Source of the DNA: a virus
Length of the DNA: 43,658 nt
Reading direction: 5' to 3' (one strand)
Virus record (IMG/VR): IMGVR_UViG_3300028610_003302
Span: 1-43,658 of that record
Below, piece after piece: positions 6,501-14,386 of this stretch. The number at the start of each line of letters is the position of its first letter. The first letter of the stretch is position 1. The translations under genes were made by a program, and so were the position numbers. The notes beneath the pieces are model-generated. The model did no database searches. It had not been told where the DNA came from and was given only the letters and a program-made list of their open reading frames with translations.

Positions 6501-8931
6501 GTCCTAGAGTTGCATCACTAATCTCAGAAGATATTCTAGAATAGGTAAACGGATTATTGTTTGATTGTTGACCTCTAAATATAATATTTCCCAATGCATT
6601 ATTAGTTACACCAGTTTGGTTTCTAAAAAAAGTTAGAACAGGGTTAAGAGATGTGTTTACTAGTGTCACATCTTTTAGTGCCTCAATTATTCCATTATTA
6701 TTATTATTAATATTCATAAATCGAGTTGGACTGCCACCTACTGTTACATCAAAACCCAAGGAGCCATCAATGGAACCAGTACTAGCATCTTCAATTTTTC
6801 CTACAATAGATGCATACTCTAGTGTTCCCGCATTGGTATCATCTGGTGCCCTAAAGCCAAGCTGACCAATAGTTTGTAGAGATATTGCAGGTTCACGAGC
6901 TCGTGTGATGTTAATTTGAGAAGTAGAATTGATATCAGTGCTGTCTGATTGAACAGTTAGAATTCTAGCAGGAGTTACAGTATCATGATCAAAGATAACT
7001 CCTGCATTGTTATCAAAACTAAATACAAAGTCATTAGTTTCTGCTGTATTGAATTGGAACTGACTTCCAGTGTTAAGTAGAATTACACTTTCAGTATTTA
7101 CAGTAATTGTAGAGTCTGCAACAAATTTGGCTTGATCAATATCAAAAATATTAAATGTACTCATATCCAAATCTCTAAGAGCCTTGATGACTCCATCACT
7201 GTTATCATTCAGAGTCATAAACGGAGTTACACTGTTGGCTAGCGTAACATCAAAACTTAGCGAACCATCAACTGAACCGCCTGCATTGTCTTCAATCCCA
7301 CCAACAATTGCAGCATACTCTACAACCCCACTTGCTGCTGTTGTACCAGCTTTGAAAACAAGTGAACCTACAGTTGATGGGGATGGAGGAATAGAAGTAG
7401 ATCTTGATATATTCAAAAGGGGTATAGAGTTGAGATTTGTACTATCTGATTGTATAGTGACATCTACTTGGTCTGAAATGCTGGGATTTTTATCTATTAT
7501 GAAAGCAGCAATATTTTGTAGACTAAATACAAAGTCATTAGTTTCTGCGGTATTGAATTGAAACTGATTAGAAGAGTTTAGTAAAATTGCACTGTCAGTA
7601 ACTGCACTTACCACCCCTTCACTATTAACAAAAGTTGCTCTGTCAATGCTTAGAATATCAAATGTATTCATATCAAAATCTACACTGGTAATTAGCTTGT
7701 TACTTGGTCCATCAAGCTGAAATTTTTCAGTTGCATCTATAGTCCAAGTGATATTCTGAGTGTTTGGTATGTTTGTTACTAGTCCGTCTGGAACAACTGA
7801 TGGCAGTAAAAATTCTGAACGCCCAAACTGTCCTCTACTTACAGCACCATCAGAAACAAAACTAATACCACCCATGTTTGTAATATTATTTGCAACAGAA
7901 TTTGCAAACAGATCAAATCCTGCAATATTTGTAATGAATCGTCCCGCCCAGTCTTTATCTATATCAATAGCCAGTGTACTAAGTAACCCACCAGCAGATT
8001 GAGAGAGATCCACCAACATTACATGATAGGTTATTCCCCCATCCATTGTCGCTAATTCAAATATTGTTTTGGCATTAGCAGCTGGGTCTAAAAGAGAATT
8101 CATTAATGCCCCATCCTTAATGGTAGGATCAACTGAAGTTAGCATACGATTGCCAACCCCATCTTGAATAAACATAACACGAACAATTTCCGCTACCGTA
8201 TTTGCAGGGTCATTAGAAATTTCAAATGATATGTTGCCAGCAGGGAACTGAATCTGTTTTGCGTTTCCTGTTTCTACACTAAGATTAATTGTCGCAGTAC
8301 CACCAGCAGCGGGAGTCAAGTTTTCTTTTGGATATAGAATTGGAAATGATGTGCTAGGTGTACCACCGCCTGTTACTCCAACTATTCTCCACTTTGCAGA
8401 TATAATGTCATATGTTAAATCAACTACATCGTTTCCAGATAATACAAAGTCAACTGCTCCTGGTGTAAAAATTGTATCAGGAGTTGCTGAACCTGTATTT
8501 TTTATTGTAATTGTATTTCCATCAGTATTGTATATTCTTAATCGCTGACCAGGTCGTTGTGCTCCAAGAATTGTAATTAAATCTACACTAGTTCCTAAAC
8601 CAGAAATTATTGTAAACCTGTCAGTAGAAGTTTCAGCTACAGGATTATTACTTTGGTCAACTAGTAGATTCAGGGTATTAGTTGTAGCATCTATGAATGC
8701 TGATTGTTCTAAAAATCCAAGGTTTCCACGAAACAATGCACCTTTAAGGTCTGCATTTCTCTGATCTCTACCTGACTGTCGAAAGTTACCGTATCCACTG
8801 GAATCATTAAAAACACCTCCCCCCAAACCTTGTGCGTTTTGCTGGGAACTAAGGACATAATTTTCATTATTAGTCTGAGTGTTATACACCTCATCATTTG
8901 AGCTATCAGAGAAGAGTCTACCTTTGCCCAT
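3547..8931 (-). CDS. Giant tail fibre protein with tandem beta-domains (1794 aa)
   Basis: One of two very long fibre proteins. The N-terminal ~70 residues are polar and Gln/Asn-rich (NFRQSGRDQRNADLKGALFR), a probable attachment segment. From about residue 430 to 800 a unit of roughly 165 residues occurs twice; each copy starts with MxTFxIxxIDxAxFV, has QFQFNTAETNDFVFS and IVGxIEDxxxGSxDGSLxFDV, and ends in GxIxALxD. Two more divergent copies follow (one with NGIIEALKD-type ends near 790, one with FAKIIVDQEESDITNESGS near 960). Similar 'isotropic' repeat domains are typical of marine phage fibres. Its ATG lies directly after the stop of the hub gene at 8932, so both share one transcript from the class B box at 12062. 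It probably forms trimeric side or tip fibres that contact the host S-layer. Confidence 0.8.
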   Translation of the reverse strand: MGKGRLFSDSSNDEVYNTQTNNENYVLSSQQNAQGLGGGVFNDSSGYGNFRQSGRDQRNADLKGALFRGNLGFLEQSAFIDATTNTLNLLVDQSNNPVAETSTDRFTIISGLGTSVDLITILGAQRPGQRLRIYNTDGNTITIKNTGSATPDTIFTPGAVDFVLSGNDVVDLTYDIISAKWRIVGVTGGGTPSTSFPILYPKENLTPAAGGTATINLSVETGNAKQIQFPAGNISFEISNDPANTVAEIVRVMFIQDGVGNRMLTSVDPTIKDGALMNSLLDPAANAKTIFELATMDGGITYHVMLVDLSQSAGGLLSTLAIDIDKDWAGRFITNIAGFDLFANSVANNITNMGGISFVSDGAVSRGQFGRSEFLLPSVVPDGLVTNIPNTQNITWTIDATEKFQLDGPSNKLITSVDFDMNTFDILSIDRATFVNSEGVVSAVTDSAILLNSSNQFQFNTAETNDFVFSLQNIAAFIIDKNPSISDQVDVTIQSDSTNLNSIPLLNISRSTSIPPSPSTVGSLVFKAGTTAASGVVEYAAIVGGIEDNAGGSVDGSLSFDVTLANSVTPFMTLNDNSDGVIKALRDLDMSTFNIFDIDQAKFVADSTITVNTESVILLNTGSQFQFNTAETNDFVFSFDNNAGVIFDHDTVTPARILTVQSDSTDINSTSQINITRAREPAISLQTIGQLGFRAPDDTNAGTLEYASIVGKIEDASTGSIDGSLGFDVTVGGSPTRFMNINNNNNGIIEALKDVTLVNTSLNPVLTFFRNQTGVTNNALGNIIFRGQQSNNNPFTYSRISSEISDATLGQEDSIITLSTTNDGILDNVRLVVNADSSQILRFSSETPTAGFIAPEIELRAIVGSVPPTGTVKNIGDINFDATTNDAGGIGAVEEFAKIIVDQEESDITNESGSMRFRVRDQTATAGALKTYLQFNDGSSGIIEALKDLKMGAHFVQFSQITVPADATVGNSEGNVFFDNTTDPPILKIKKKSSVGVVSIVSLEGTGGGGISFPIDFPEETDRGTVTTNQTINFTDSTRHSVAMTVGTATITLDLTNPPTDKLALSSITMKQDPTGGRTFSFVPTVGNAVTITDAFAALSGGESISFMVEFERGFFTAYLKTGNIVSGGGGSLSEPIELGFNEAVTQTPPAKTLIRGDLFNPTHVALDKSIELQLDISANLSKYKSLFVIFDTTGGSFTVTWPPSVTNPPIITDTVAQRISVILYTIDNGTTWTHATSTGSSTGGEFTGPMTADHNYNNFSVTGAATFDFFQAGQSIQNKADPDGGILYNVNNLQSHIFRSVTDEIARFEEAAPNVFRLDMLNHKIINTQDISFDLDAVFAGAGATPTIGYDDLNNLLHFNVPTGKQFNFIENNASGGLGVRLSPASGGSITCDVVNASVVLQLGSDPTAPLVVGEIKSNGTDITAFSGGALRNFSDIGSPSNEIVDGDSKVLVTDSGVPTAAKIEFIINNSVAGSFTNLSFLPVLPIDMITAKDIVALSKLRFTTNTDTIGVTEASIAVRSSDMLFNVTNAVDEYQLKFAGVLKHTFTQTQLTSPNIILSNTLTFNDNAADPIATGIFARNGSRMKVESSDFVVQRTTGTGNQSATLSLVKIDASPAGGDNVGALHFSLLDSPTETIYAQIIGEVKDPTDSGKLSLQVRADNATLTDALVINGGNNNVRSYLSIPARITSGLGFGLIDETGPTTKFKISPLSAATILGMVVQDNAGFTVGNAGTNAIPMVSSLTATAAGADAAFGDHKGAMGFLDTGSVLTLFVRQINGDWGAQVIAGYGVLT

Positions 8932-11900
8932 CTAAACAAACCTCTTAACTGATGTGATGGTTCTAGTAAATCCCCCCTCACCAGTACCAGGAGATGTTAG
9001 ATTGTACTGGACATGCTTTACTACAAGCTTTATCTTTTTGTCATTAGGATTAGTTGAATCATCCTGATCATTTACTAGTTGATCATTTTCAAAAAAGTAT
9101 CCATCACCAAATTTTAGTGAAAACAGCTCACCACCAGCAGTCTCTATTTGGTACTGCTTTAGTTGGAATTGTTCTTTTTCAAGTTCTGTCTGTGCATCGT
9201 TTTGTAGCTGTTTAAATGAGATAATGTGAGGTCTTTTTCTAAACTGCGCTTCCAGATTTCTATCAGTTGCAGGCTGTCGTGCAATTGCTAAAAGTGGTTT
9301 TGTAAAATGAAAGTCATCAATAGTTATTGCAAGTGTTCCTCCAAAAAGTTTGGCAAGTGAACTATTGTTTATATCAAAATCCAATGCATCCCCAGACAAG
9401 TCAGGTGCAAATCGTCCAAACTCGTCATAAAAGTTCTGTAGCTGAAATCCTACAAACTGGATTTCTCGAAATGCAAATCGATTTACAATTTCAAGCTCCT
9501 GTGGTAAAATCAACGAGCCAATATTTTTTAGTGCAAGATCAAAGAATCTGGGCTTTCTTCCTCTGTAAATCTTAAATGATGAAAACGGAACAGTTACTGG
9601 AAAAAATACATCAACAAAGGGAATCTCTACGTCATAAAATACTGTATTGTCATATCTGTCTATCATCCAAATTCTAACAGTAGTAATTCCGTCAAGTTTT
9701 GCAGGAGGACTGCCAAGAGTTAGATTTGTAATTTTAATAATTGCTGTAAGCTCTTGTAGCTGTCCCAAGTCCTCGCTTTTTGTTTGATTGAATCCTCTAG
9801 TTCCTCTACTAGTCCACGTCATGTTTTGCGTATCAAGAAAGGATGGCTGCAAGCTATCCTCCCCAAATGCTCCTGATGGGGTGGCAGTTCCAAAGATATT
9901 TCCTACAGTAACTGATGGTGAGCCCAAATTATTTGGAGAAAACGGAATACGAAATACAGCCCATGCTCCTTTTTTGAAAAAATCCCCTACGGGGGTAGTT
10001 GAGCCAGAAAGAAATCGAGTTAGAAAATTGCTTCCCATTTCATACTTGAATTCAAGAGCAGAAAAGATGTTAGTTGCAAATGGGTTTCCGTCTTTTGTTA
10101 CATCTGGGTGATTAGTGCTGTCAGTCTCAGCAGGTTTTGGATCATATGACTCTGATGATGAAATACTAGTGTACTGGTGTAGACAGTCAACTGCTAAATC
10201 CCCAGTAACGACACTCCATATGTTTGGGTGGGCACTAGTGTTCCATTGGTAAATTAGACCCTCATCAATTACTACTACCTGCATATTTTCAAGATCAGTT
10301 CCAGTGTCTGCTGGTCTGTACTTTACAATCCATTCCTCACCACTCCATTCAGCAATGTTATTTAGAAATGGAATTCCGTTTGAATCATTTCCTGTAAATC
10401 CAGTTGCAACACCATCAATTAGCATTCGTCTTCCAACTGGGAATTGGTTCTGCTGTCCTGAATATGCCCATCTGTCAGCAGCAACTGCTATTGATTCGCC
10501 ACTAACTATAGTTGCAGTTGCAGTAGCAGTAACTCCAGATACAGGAGGATCTATTGTGACATTCGGAGTAGATGTAAAGTTAGTGCCACCATCATCTACA
10601 GTGATTATAGTTACTTGTCCATTAGATAGAATTGCAGTAGCAGTAGCTCCTGAACCACCTCCTCCACTAATAGTTACATTTGGTACAGATGTGTATCCAG
10701 AGCCAGCATTAGTTACAGTGATAAGAACTACTTGACCTCCTCCATCACTAATCTTAAAGTCCACCCAAGTTCTAAGAAACTTGGCATCAATGGTATTATC
10801 CAATACAACAATGTTAATGTCAAACATTGTAGCACCAAGCTTGCCGTTTGCAGTATCTGGCGTAATGACTTCATTTGTCTGATTTACTTCGCTAGGATTG
10901 GCACCACAGTTTGCCCATTCCTTTACTTTATCATCAGTCCATTCAGAGTATTGGATTGTATCTCCAAATTCGTCTGACATGTCAACTTGTTGCCAGTTTG
11001 TAGGATCACTTGGGGGCGCAGTAAAGGGAGGAGTTCCTGTAATGTCATTGAGTGCTAAAAAGTGCTTGTTATCAAGATACTTTACAAGAGAGTCTTTGAG
11101 ATAGAAAATATTCTCATCCCATTGTGGTCTAAAGATAAACTGATCAACACCACTTACATATTTTGAGTGACCTGTAGGTAACGAGCCGTGCGTTTGTGAA
11201 CCCCACGCTGCAACTTGTGTTGCAGTAGCAGCAGCGATTCCTACATCAGTAGAACCAATATTGACATTAAAAACGGCATCTCCGCTTTGTGGTTGTTTTA
11301 AAGTTGGAAGTGCTGCATCATCACTGAGATTAATACTTCTGCTTCCTTGTGAGAACAGTGCAATGTCTAACTCATTAACATTGGGGGTTTCAAATCCCAG
11401 TTCAAAATAATCCAAGACACCGCCAAAAGCAACAGAGGCACCAAGCTTGTCAAGCATTTGGTTCCAGCGATTATATCCAGTATCCTCAACTAGTCCATAT
11501 TCATAGTGGTTGACTGTAAAATTTGGAAATCCATTTCCAAACCCACTTGATTGTACATATCCTATAGCATGTCCATTTAATGTTGGTTGCAAAGAATTTC
11601 TGTTGTCGTTATAGCTAACTCCAATTTCTCGTGCAACACGAAACGCATCAGCAAAAAAGAACCTCCCTGCAAAATTAATTCTCTGTGTGTGATATTCGAT
11701 ACCAATTAGATTTAGCTCTAAGATAGTTCCGTCAGTCTTGGTCTGTGATGGTACAACAAGTGGATTAAACTCAAAGAATCTGTCATATGTGTTTCCTACC
11801 AAGTCTTCTGCTTGTACTCTGAATCGGTCAAACTGTTCAATTACAGGTTCAGACCCTTTGGTTGTAATGAAATTACCAAACGCACCTGTCAGCTTTAAGA

Positions 11901-12042
11901 TGCATTCGTTTACCTGTCCAGATCCTGTATCAGTAAATGAAATTCCAAGTACATCTCCTGTAATGTCTTGTGTTGTAGTATAGCTACTTGATACAGTAAA
12001 ATATGTTACAAAGAAATTTTTAATGTTGCCAATATTTGCCAA
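8932..12042 (-). CDS. Baseplate hub/tail-tip structural protein with inserted repeat cassette (1036 aa)
   Basis: The first ~250 residues have the look of a tail-hub beta-barrel: TTTQDITGDVLGISFTDT, then IEQFDRFRVQAEDLVGNTYD and a second strand-rich part with YGLVEDTGYNRWNQMLDKLG, as in gp27/gpD-like hubs. Residues about 434-514 hold two copies of a repeat (AGSGYTSVPNVTISG and GGTNFTSTPNVTIDPP, each followed by ATATA), inserted in otherwise unique sequence. The C-terminal part includes RKRPHIISFKQLQNDAQTEL and ends VKRFV. The start is TTG at 12042, set by the class B box 24 nt upstream. The first codons (MANIGNI) and the upstream DNA are nearly identical to those of the gene at 14339. A hub role is inferred from position between tape-measure-like and fibre genes. 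Confidence 0.6.
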   Translation of the reverse strand: MANIGNIKNFFVTYFTVSSSYTTTQDITGDVLGISFTDTGSGQVNECILKLTGAFGNFITTKGSEPVIEQFDRFRVQAEDLVGNTYDRFFEFNPLVVPSQTKTDGTILELNLIGIEYHTQRINFAGRFFFADAFRVAREIGVSYNDNRNSLQPTLNGHAIGYVQSSGFGNGFPNFTVNHYEYGLVEDTGYNRWNQMLDKLGASVAFGGVLDYFELGFETPNVNELDIALFSQGSRSINLSDDAALPTLKQPQSGDAVFNVNIGSTDVGIAAATATQVAAWGSQTHGSLPTGHSKYVSGVDQFIFRPQWDENIFYLKDSLVKYLDNKHFLALNDITGTPPFTAPPSDPTNWQQVDMSDEFGDTIQYSEWTDDKVKEWANCGANPSEVNQTNEVITPDTANGKLGATMFDINIVVLDNTIDAKFLRTWVDFKISDGGGQVVLITVTNAGSGYTSVPNVTISGGGGSGATATAILSNGQVTIITVDDGGTNFTSTPNVTIDPPVSGVTATATATIVSGESIAVAADRWAYSGQQNQFPVGRRMLIDGVATGFTGNDSNGIPFLNNIAEWSGEEWIVKYRPADTGTDLENMQVVVIDEGLIYQWNTSAHPNIWSVVTGDLAVDCLHQYTSISSSESYDPKPAETDSTNHPDVTKDGNPFATNIFSALEFKYEMGSNFLTRFLSGSTTPVGDFFKKGAWAVFRIPFSPNNLGSPSVTVGNIFGTATPSGAFGEDSLQPSFLDTQNMTWTSRGTRGFNQTKSEDLGQLQELTAIIKITNLTLGSPPAKLDGITTVRIWMIDRYDNTVFYDVEIPFVDVFFPVTVPFSSFKIYRGRKPRFFDLALKNIGSLILPQELEIVNRFAFREIQFVGFQLQNFYDEFGRFAPDLSGDALDFDINNSSLAKLFGGTLAITIDDFHFTKPLLAIARQPATDRNLEAQFRKRPHIISFKQLQNDAQTELEKEQFQLKQYQIETAGGELFSLKFGDGYFFENDQLVNDQDDSTNPNDKKIKLVVKHVQYNLTSPGTGEGGFTRTITSVKRFV

Positions 12043-12077
12043 TAAAATTTAGGTAATTTTTGGAATAAGGGTATTTT
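12029..12077. repeat. 49-bp duplicated promoter plus start region, copy 1
   Basis: This stretch matches 14326-14374 with one mismatch. It contains the class B box, the TTG start and the first codons of the hub gene. Confidence 0.85.
12062..12075 (-). promoter_or_regulatory. Class B promoter box
   Basis: The minus strand reads AATACCCTTATTCC. The TTATT core is 24 nt from the TTG at 12042. Confidence 0.6.
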
Positions 12078-12078
12078 T

Positions 12079-12639
12079 CTATGTTCCAAGACCTGTTGGA
12101 TCACCACTGAATCTCAAAGTCAGAACAACACCTGCCTTTTGCTTGTATTCACCATCTCTGATTATTCTTGCTTGAGCCAAGACATATCCAAAAGTCAGAG
12201 CAGGTGTAATGTTGAATTGTGGCATATCATCCATTCGCAGACCAAATCGACCTTTGGGAAAATCACTCTGTAGTGTCTTGTCTTCTTGTAGCCATGTTAC
12301 AAGATGAGCCAAATCTCTGTTAGGCAAATTTTGATTTGGATCAGTTAATCGAGTTTGCCTTAGCTGTCCTGTAATTTGAACATCTATTCCCTGCAATCCC
12401 ATGTCTTGCACTTCGTTTATTTGTCCTGCAACTCGCGGATTCTCAGGAGTTGAATTTCTATAGTTTACTTCAGTGTTAAACACAAAACTCCCAGTTGCAA
12501 CAACTGGCTCTGAATTAAATACTATTTTGTTTAGTGGTAAGGCTCCTCCTTCTGTGGCATTGCCTACTGTTGCCCTCCAAATTGCCGTGTTATCTGCCAG
12601 GATTAAACACGTTCCTTCTTCTTGGGTTGCCTTGCGCAT
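12079..12639 (-). CDS. Putative distal tail protein (about 186 aa)
   Basis: A strand-rich protein between the tape-measure-like and hub genes, the usual place for a distal tail (Dit) or baseplate wedge protein. Visible features are FVFNTEVNYRNSTPENPRV, QGIDVQITGQLRQTR and a C-terminal strand ending LTLRFSGDPTGLGT, which recalls the terminal strand of tail-tube and Dit folds. The frame is open back to 12738, but the upstream gene ends at 12590 with a natural-looking C-terminus; ATG 12639 (MRKATQEEGT) or ATG 12660 keeps the overlap near 50-70 nt. Neither has a promoter box, so it depends on the upstream transcript. Function is inferred from position. Confidence 0.55.
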   Translation of the reverse strand: MRKATQEEGTCLILADNTAIWRATVGNATEGGALPLNKIVFNSEPVVATGSFVFNTEVNYRNSTPENPRVAGQINEVQDMGLQGIDVQITGQLRQTRLTDPNQNLPNRDLAHLVTWLQEDKTLQSDFPKGRFGLRMDDMPQFNITPALTFGYVLAQARIIRDGEYKQKAGVVLTLRFSGDPTGLGT

Positions 12640-13453
12640 CAGTAACTGAACCGCTTGCATTTTGACTTCGATAGATTTCTTGGCTGTTGCGATAAGGTGA
12701 AAACTGTAAAATTCCAGTTGTGCCACTTGAGAATTCAAAAAGATTTCCGTTTACCTGTGATTGACCTCCGCGCAGTCCCTGCATTGTAGTTATTCGAATC
12801 TCTTGGTATCCGTGTCGGAGCTCCTCTTGGAGTTGTCTTGCATAAAAATTCATTGTCTCAATTCTTGCAATTCTTTTAAAACGTCTGTCAAGCATTCTTC
12901 CTGGTTGCATAAATTGGTCTATTACAAAAAGAACAGTCTCGTAAATCAGAATTGCAAGTACTGCATAGATTCCACCTTTGGCTGCTCCTTTACCATACTT
13001 TGATATGATTTTTGTTAGTCCAGCAATAAAAAATGCACTAGGGTTTGTTGCAAATTTTATCATGTTTGATGCTGCTTGCGATGATAGTCTGTTTATCCTT
13101 CCAACTGGACCTTGCATGAATTTCCTTTGCTGTAAAGTAACTTTTTCTAGCTGTAATTTTTTTAGAATTACTTTGGGGTCTTTGCTGTCTGCACCTTTGA
13201 TTTCTGCTTTGAGTTTTTTTATGAATTTTTTTAGATGACGAGTTTCTATTTGCTCAAATGTAGGTACACCAAAATCAGCACCAGATACTTTTTCTTTTTT
13301 CTTTTTTGGTTCTTCTTTTATTTTTACTTCTTTTTTTACTTTTATCTCGTCTGCTCTTGCCATCTCTGATGAGAGACCTTCAATAAACTCCTTGTCTTGC
13401 GGATCAACATCAATTTTTATTTTGATGTGAACAGAGTCTTCCCTATCTGCCAA
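12590..13453 (-). CDS. Short tape-measure-like protein with one transmembrane segment (287 aa)
   Basis: The N-terminal ~110 residues are very highly charged and helical (EVKIKEEPKKKKEK, RHLKKFIKKLKAEIKG), predicted to form a long coiled coil. Residues about 160-180 are a hydrophobic helix (GGIYAVLAILIYETVLFVID), followed by a helical stretch (RRFKRIARIETMNFYARQLQ) and a polar tail. Coiled coil plus membrane helix, in the slot between tail-tube/completion genes and the hub, is the pattern of a tape-measure protein; no other candidate is present. At about 1.5 angstroms per residue, 287 residues would imply a tail of only about 43 nm. The start is TTG at 13453, overlapping the previous gene by 11 nt. 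It could instead be a tail assembly or membrane-anchoring protein. Confidence 0.5.
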   Translation of the reverse strand: MADREDSVHIKIKIDVDPQDKEFIEGLSSEMARADEIKVKKEVKIKEEPKKKKEKVSGADFGVPTFEQIETRHLKKFIKKLKAEIKGADSKDPKVILKKLQLEKVTLQQRKFMQGPVGRINRLSSQAASNMIKFATNPSAFFIAGLTKIISKYGKGAAKGGIYAVLAILIYETVLFVIDQFMQPGRMLDRRFKRIARIETMNFYARQLQEELRHGYQEIRITTMQGLRGGQSQVNGNLFEFSSGTTGILQFSPYRNSQEIYRSQNASGSVTDAQGNPRRRNVFNPGR

Positions 13454-13913
13454 AGAGCATACTTCTCCCTAATTCACTTTCAAGTTCATCTACAAGTTTT
13501 TTCTTAAACTCTGGGTATCCTTTTTTGAACCCTTCAGAAAATACATGTCTTGCCTGAATCCCACTAACGTAGTGGCCTTTTGAAAAATACTTTACACCAT
13601 CCTGAAACCAGCGAAGTGCCTTTTTGAGTTTGGGTTTGATGAAATGCCGTTTTGTTCCCTCCTCAAAGAACTCATCAAGTGGCTCTAGTTTTTCTCCCTT
13701 AAAGTCAACCCAAATCCAAAGATATGTTCCATCAAAGTCAGACTGAATGCTATGGATGTATCTCTTTGGCATCTTTTTTTTGATTGCCTCCTGATGGATT
13801 GCCTCAAGTAATGTCTGGTTTGCAATAGTGAGAATTTTATAATTAATTAATTCCTGTATTCTAAATGGAAGAGACTGTGTTCTCAAAGCAGACAAGTACA
13901 GATTATCTGCCAA
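13443..13913 (-). CDS. Tail completion protein, HK97 gp10-like (156 aa)
   Basis: The central and C-terminal parts show the layout I associate with gp10-type head-tail joining proteins: FEEGTKRHFIKPKLKKALRW, then a FSKGHYVSGIQARHVFSEGF loop and a final helix with the pattern FKKKLVDELESEL. The N-terminus is helical (LPFRIQELINYKILTIANQT) as in that family. Length is near the usual 130-160 residues. The TTG start at 13913 directly abuts the stop of the tube-like gene at 13914. In this virus it sits after rather than before the tube-like gene, a modest departure from the usual order. Assignment is by motif memory and position. Confidence 0.5.
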   Translation of the reverse strand: MADNLYLSALRTQSLPFRIQELINYKILTIANQTLLEAIHQEAIKKKMPKRYIHSIQSDFDGTYLWIWVDFKGEKLEPLDEFFEEGTKRHFIKPKLKKALRWFQDGVKYFSKGHYVSGIQARHVFSEGFKKGYPEFKKKLVDELESELGRSMLFGR

Positions 13914-14339
13914 TCAAACCACCGAAACTTCATCACTAATTATTCTGAATCTGACACGAAATATCAGACCGCCTTCAACTGGCTTTATGATATTAAAATC
14001 AGGAAGCTGTGCATTTACTGTAATTGTAACATTTGCTCCACCTCCTCGGGGTTCTGAGATAATTTTGAAGGGAGTAGTAGGAAGATCTCCGTCATTATTA
14101 AGCTCAGTAAATGCATTAAATGAGGAAATTTCTGGAGTAGTTAATAGTAGAGTTGCATCAAAAAAGTGATCTCCTTTGCCGTAGAAATACTGGACTGAGC
14201 CATCAGTTGTTGGCTCTCTTGCTTCGGGTCTTCCCAGATGAAAGTCAAGATCCTGAAGCATAATATATCGATTAGAGCCGACATCAAGCTTTAGATTCTG
14301 TGCGTTTACAAGTTCTGCAATCTCACCAATATTTGCCAA
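13914..14339 (-). CDS. Putative tail tube or tail-associated protein (141 aa)
   Basis: Short beta-rich protein: YIMLQDLDFHLGRPEAREPT, VQYFYGKGDHFFDATLLL, then SFNAFTELNNDGDLPTTPFK and a final strand GLIFRVRFRIISDEVSVV. A paired-strand sandwich with one helix fits a tail-tube or small baseplate subunit, but no family is certain. The TTG start at 14339 is placed by the class B box 24 nt upstream. The first codons (MANIGEI) nearly repeat those of the hub protein (MANIGNI), because both genes carry the same 49-bp duplicated leader. It heads the unit that reads on through 13443, 12590 and 12079. Confidence 0.55.
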   Translation of the reverse strand: MANIGEIAELVNAQNLKLDVGSNRYIMLQDLDFHLGRPEAREPTTDGSVQYFYGKGDHFFDATLLLTTPEISSFNAFTELNNDGDLPTTPFKIISEPRGGGANVTITVNAQLPDFNIIKPVEGGLIFRVRFRIISDEVSVV

Positions 14340-14374
14340 TAAAATTTAGGTGATTTTTGGAATAAGGGTATTTT
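14326..14374. repeat. 49-bp duplicated promoter plus start region, copy 2
   Basis: Matches 12029-12077 with one mismatch; includes the class B box and the TTG start at 14339. Confidence 0.85.
14359..14372 (-). promoter_or_regulatory. Class B promoter box
   Basis: The minus strand reads AATACCCTTATTCC, core 24 nt from the TTG at 14339. Confidence 0.6.
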
Positions 14375-14386
14375 GTCTAGAATAAC

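Noticed and set aside
4349-6865. Several long plus-strand frames (4349-4945, 5378-5815, 5819-6544, 6653-6865)
   Set aside because: They lie antisense inside the continuous 1794-aa fibre gene, have Ser/Pro/Val-rich low-complexity translations, and lack promoter boxes.
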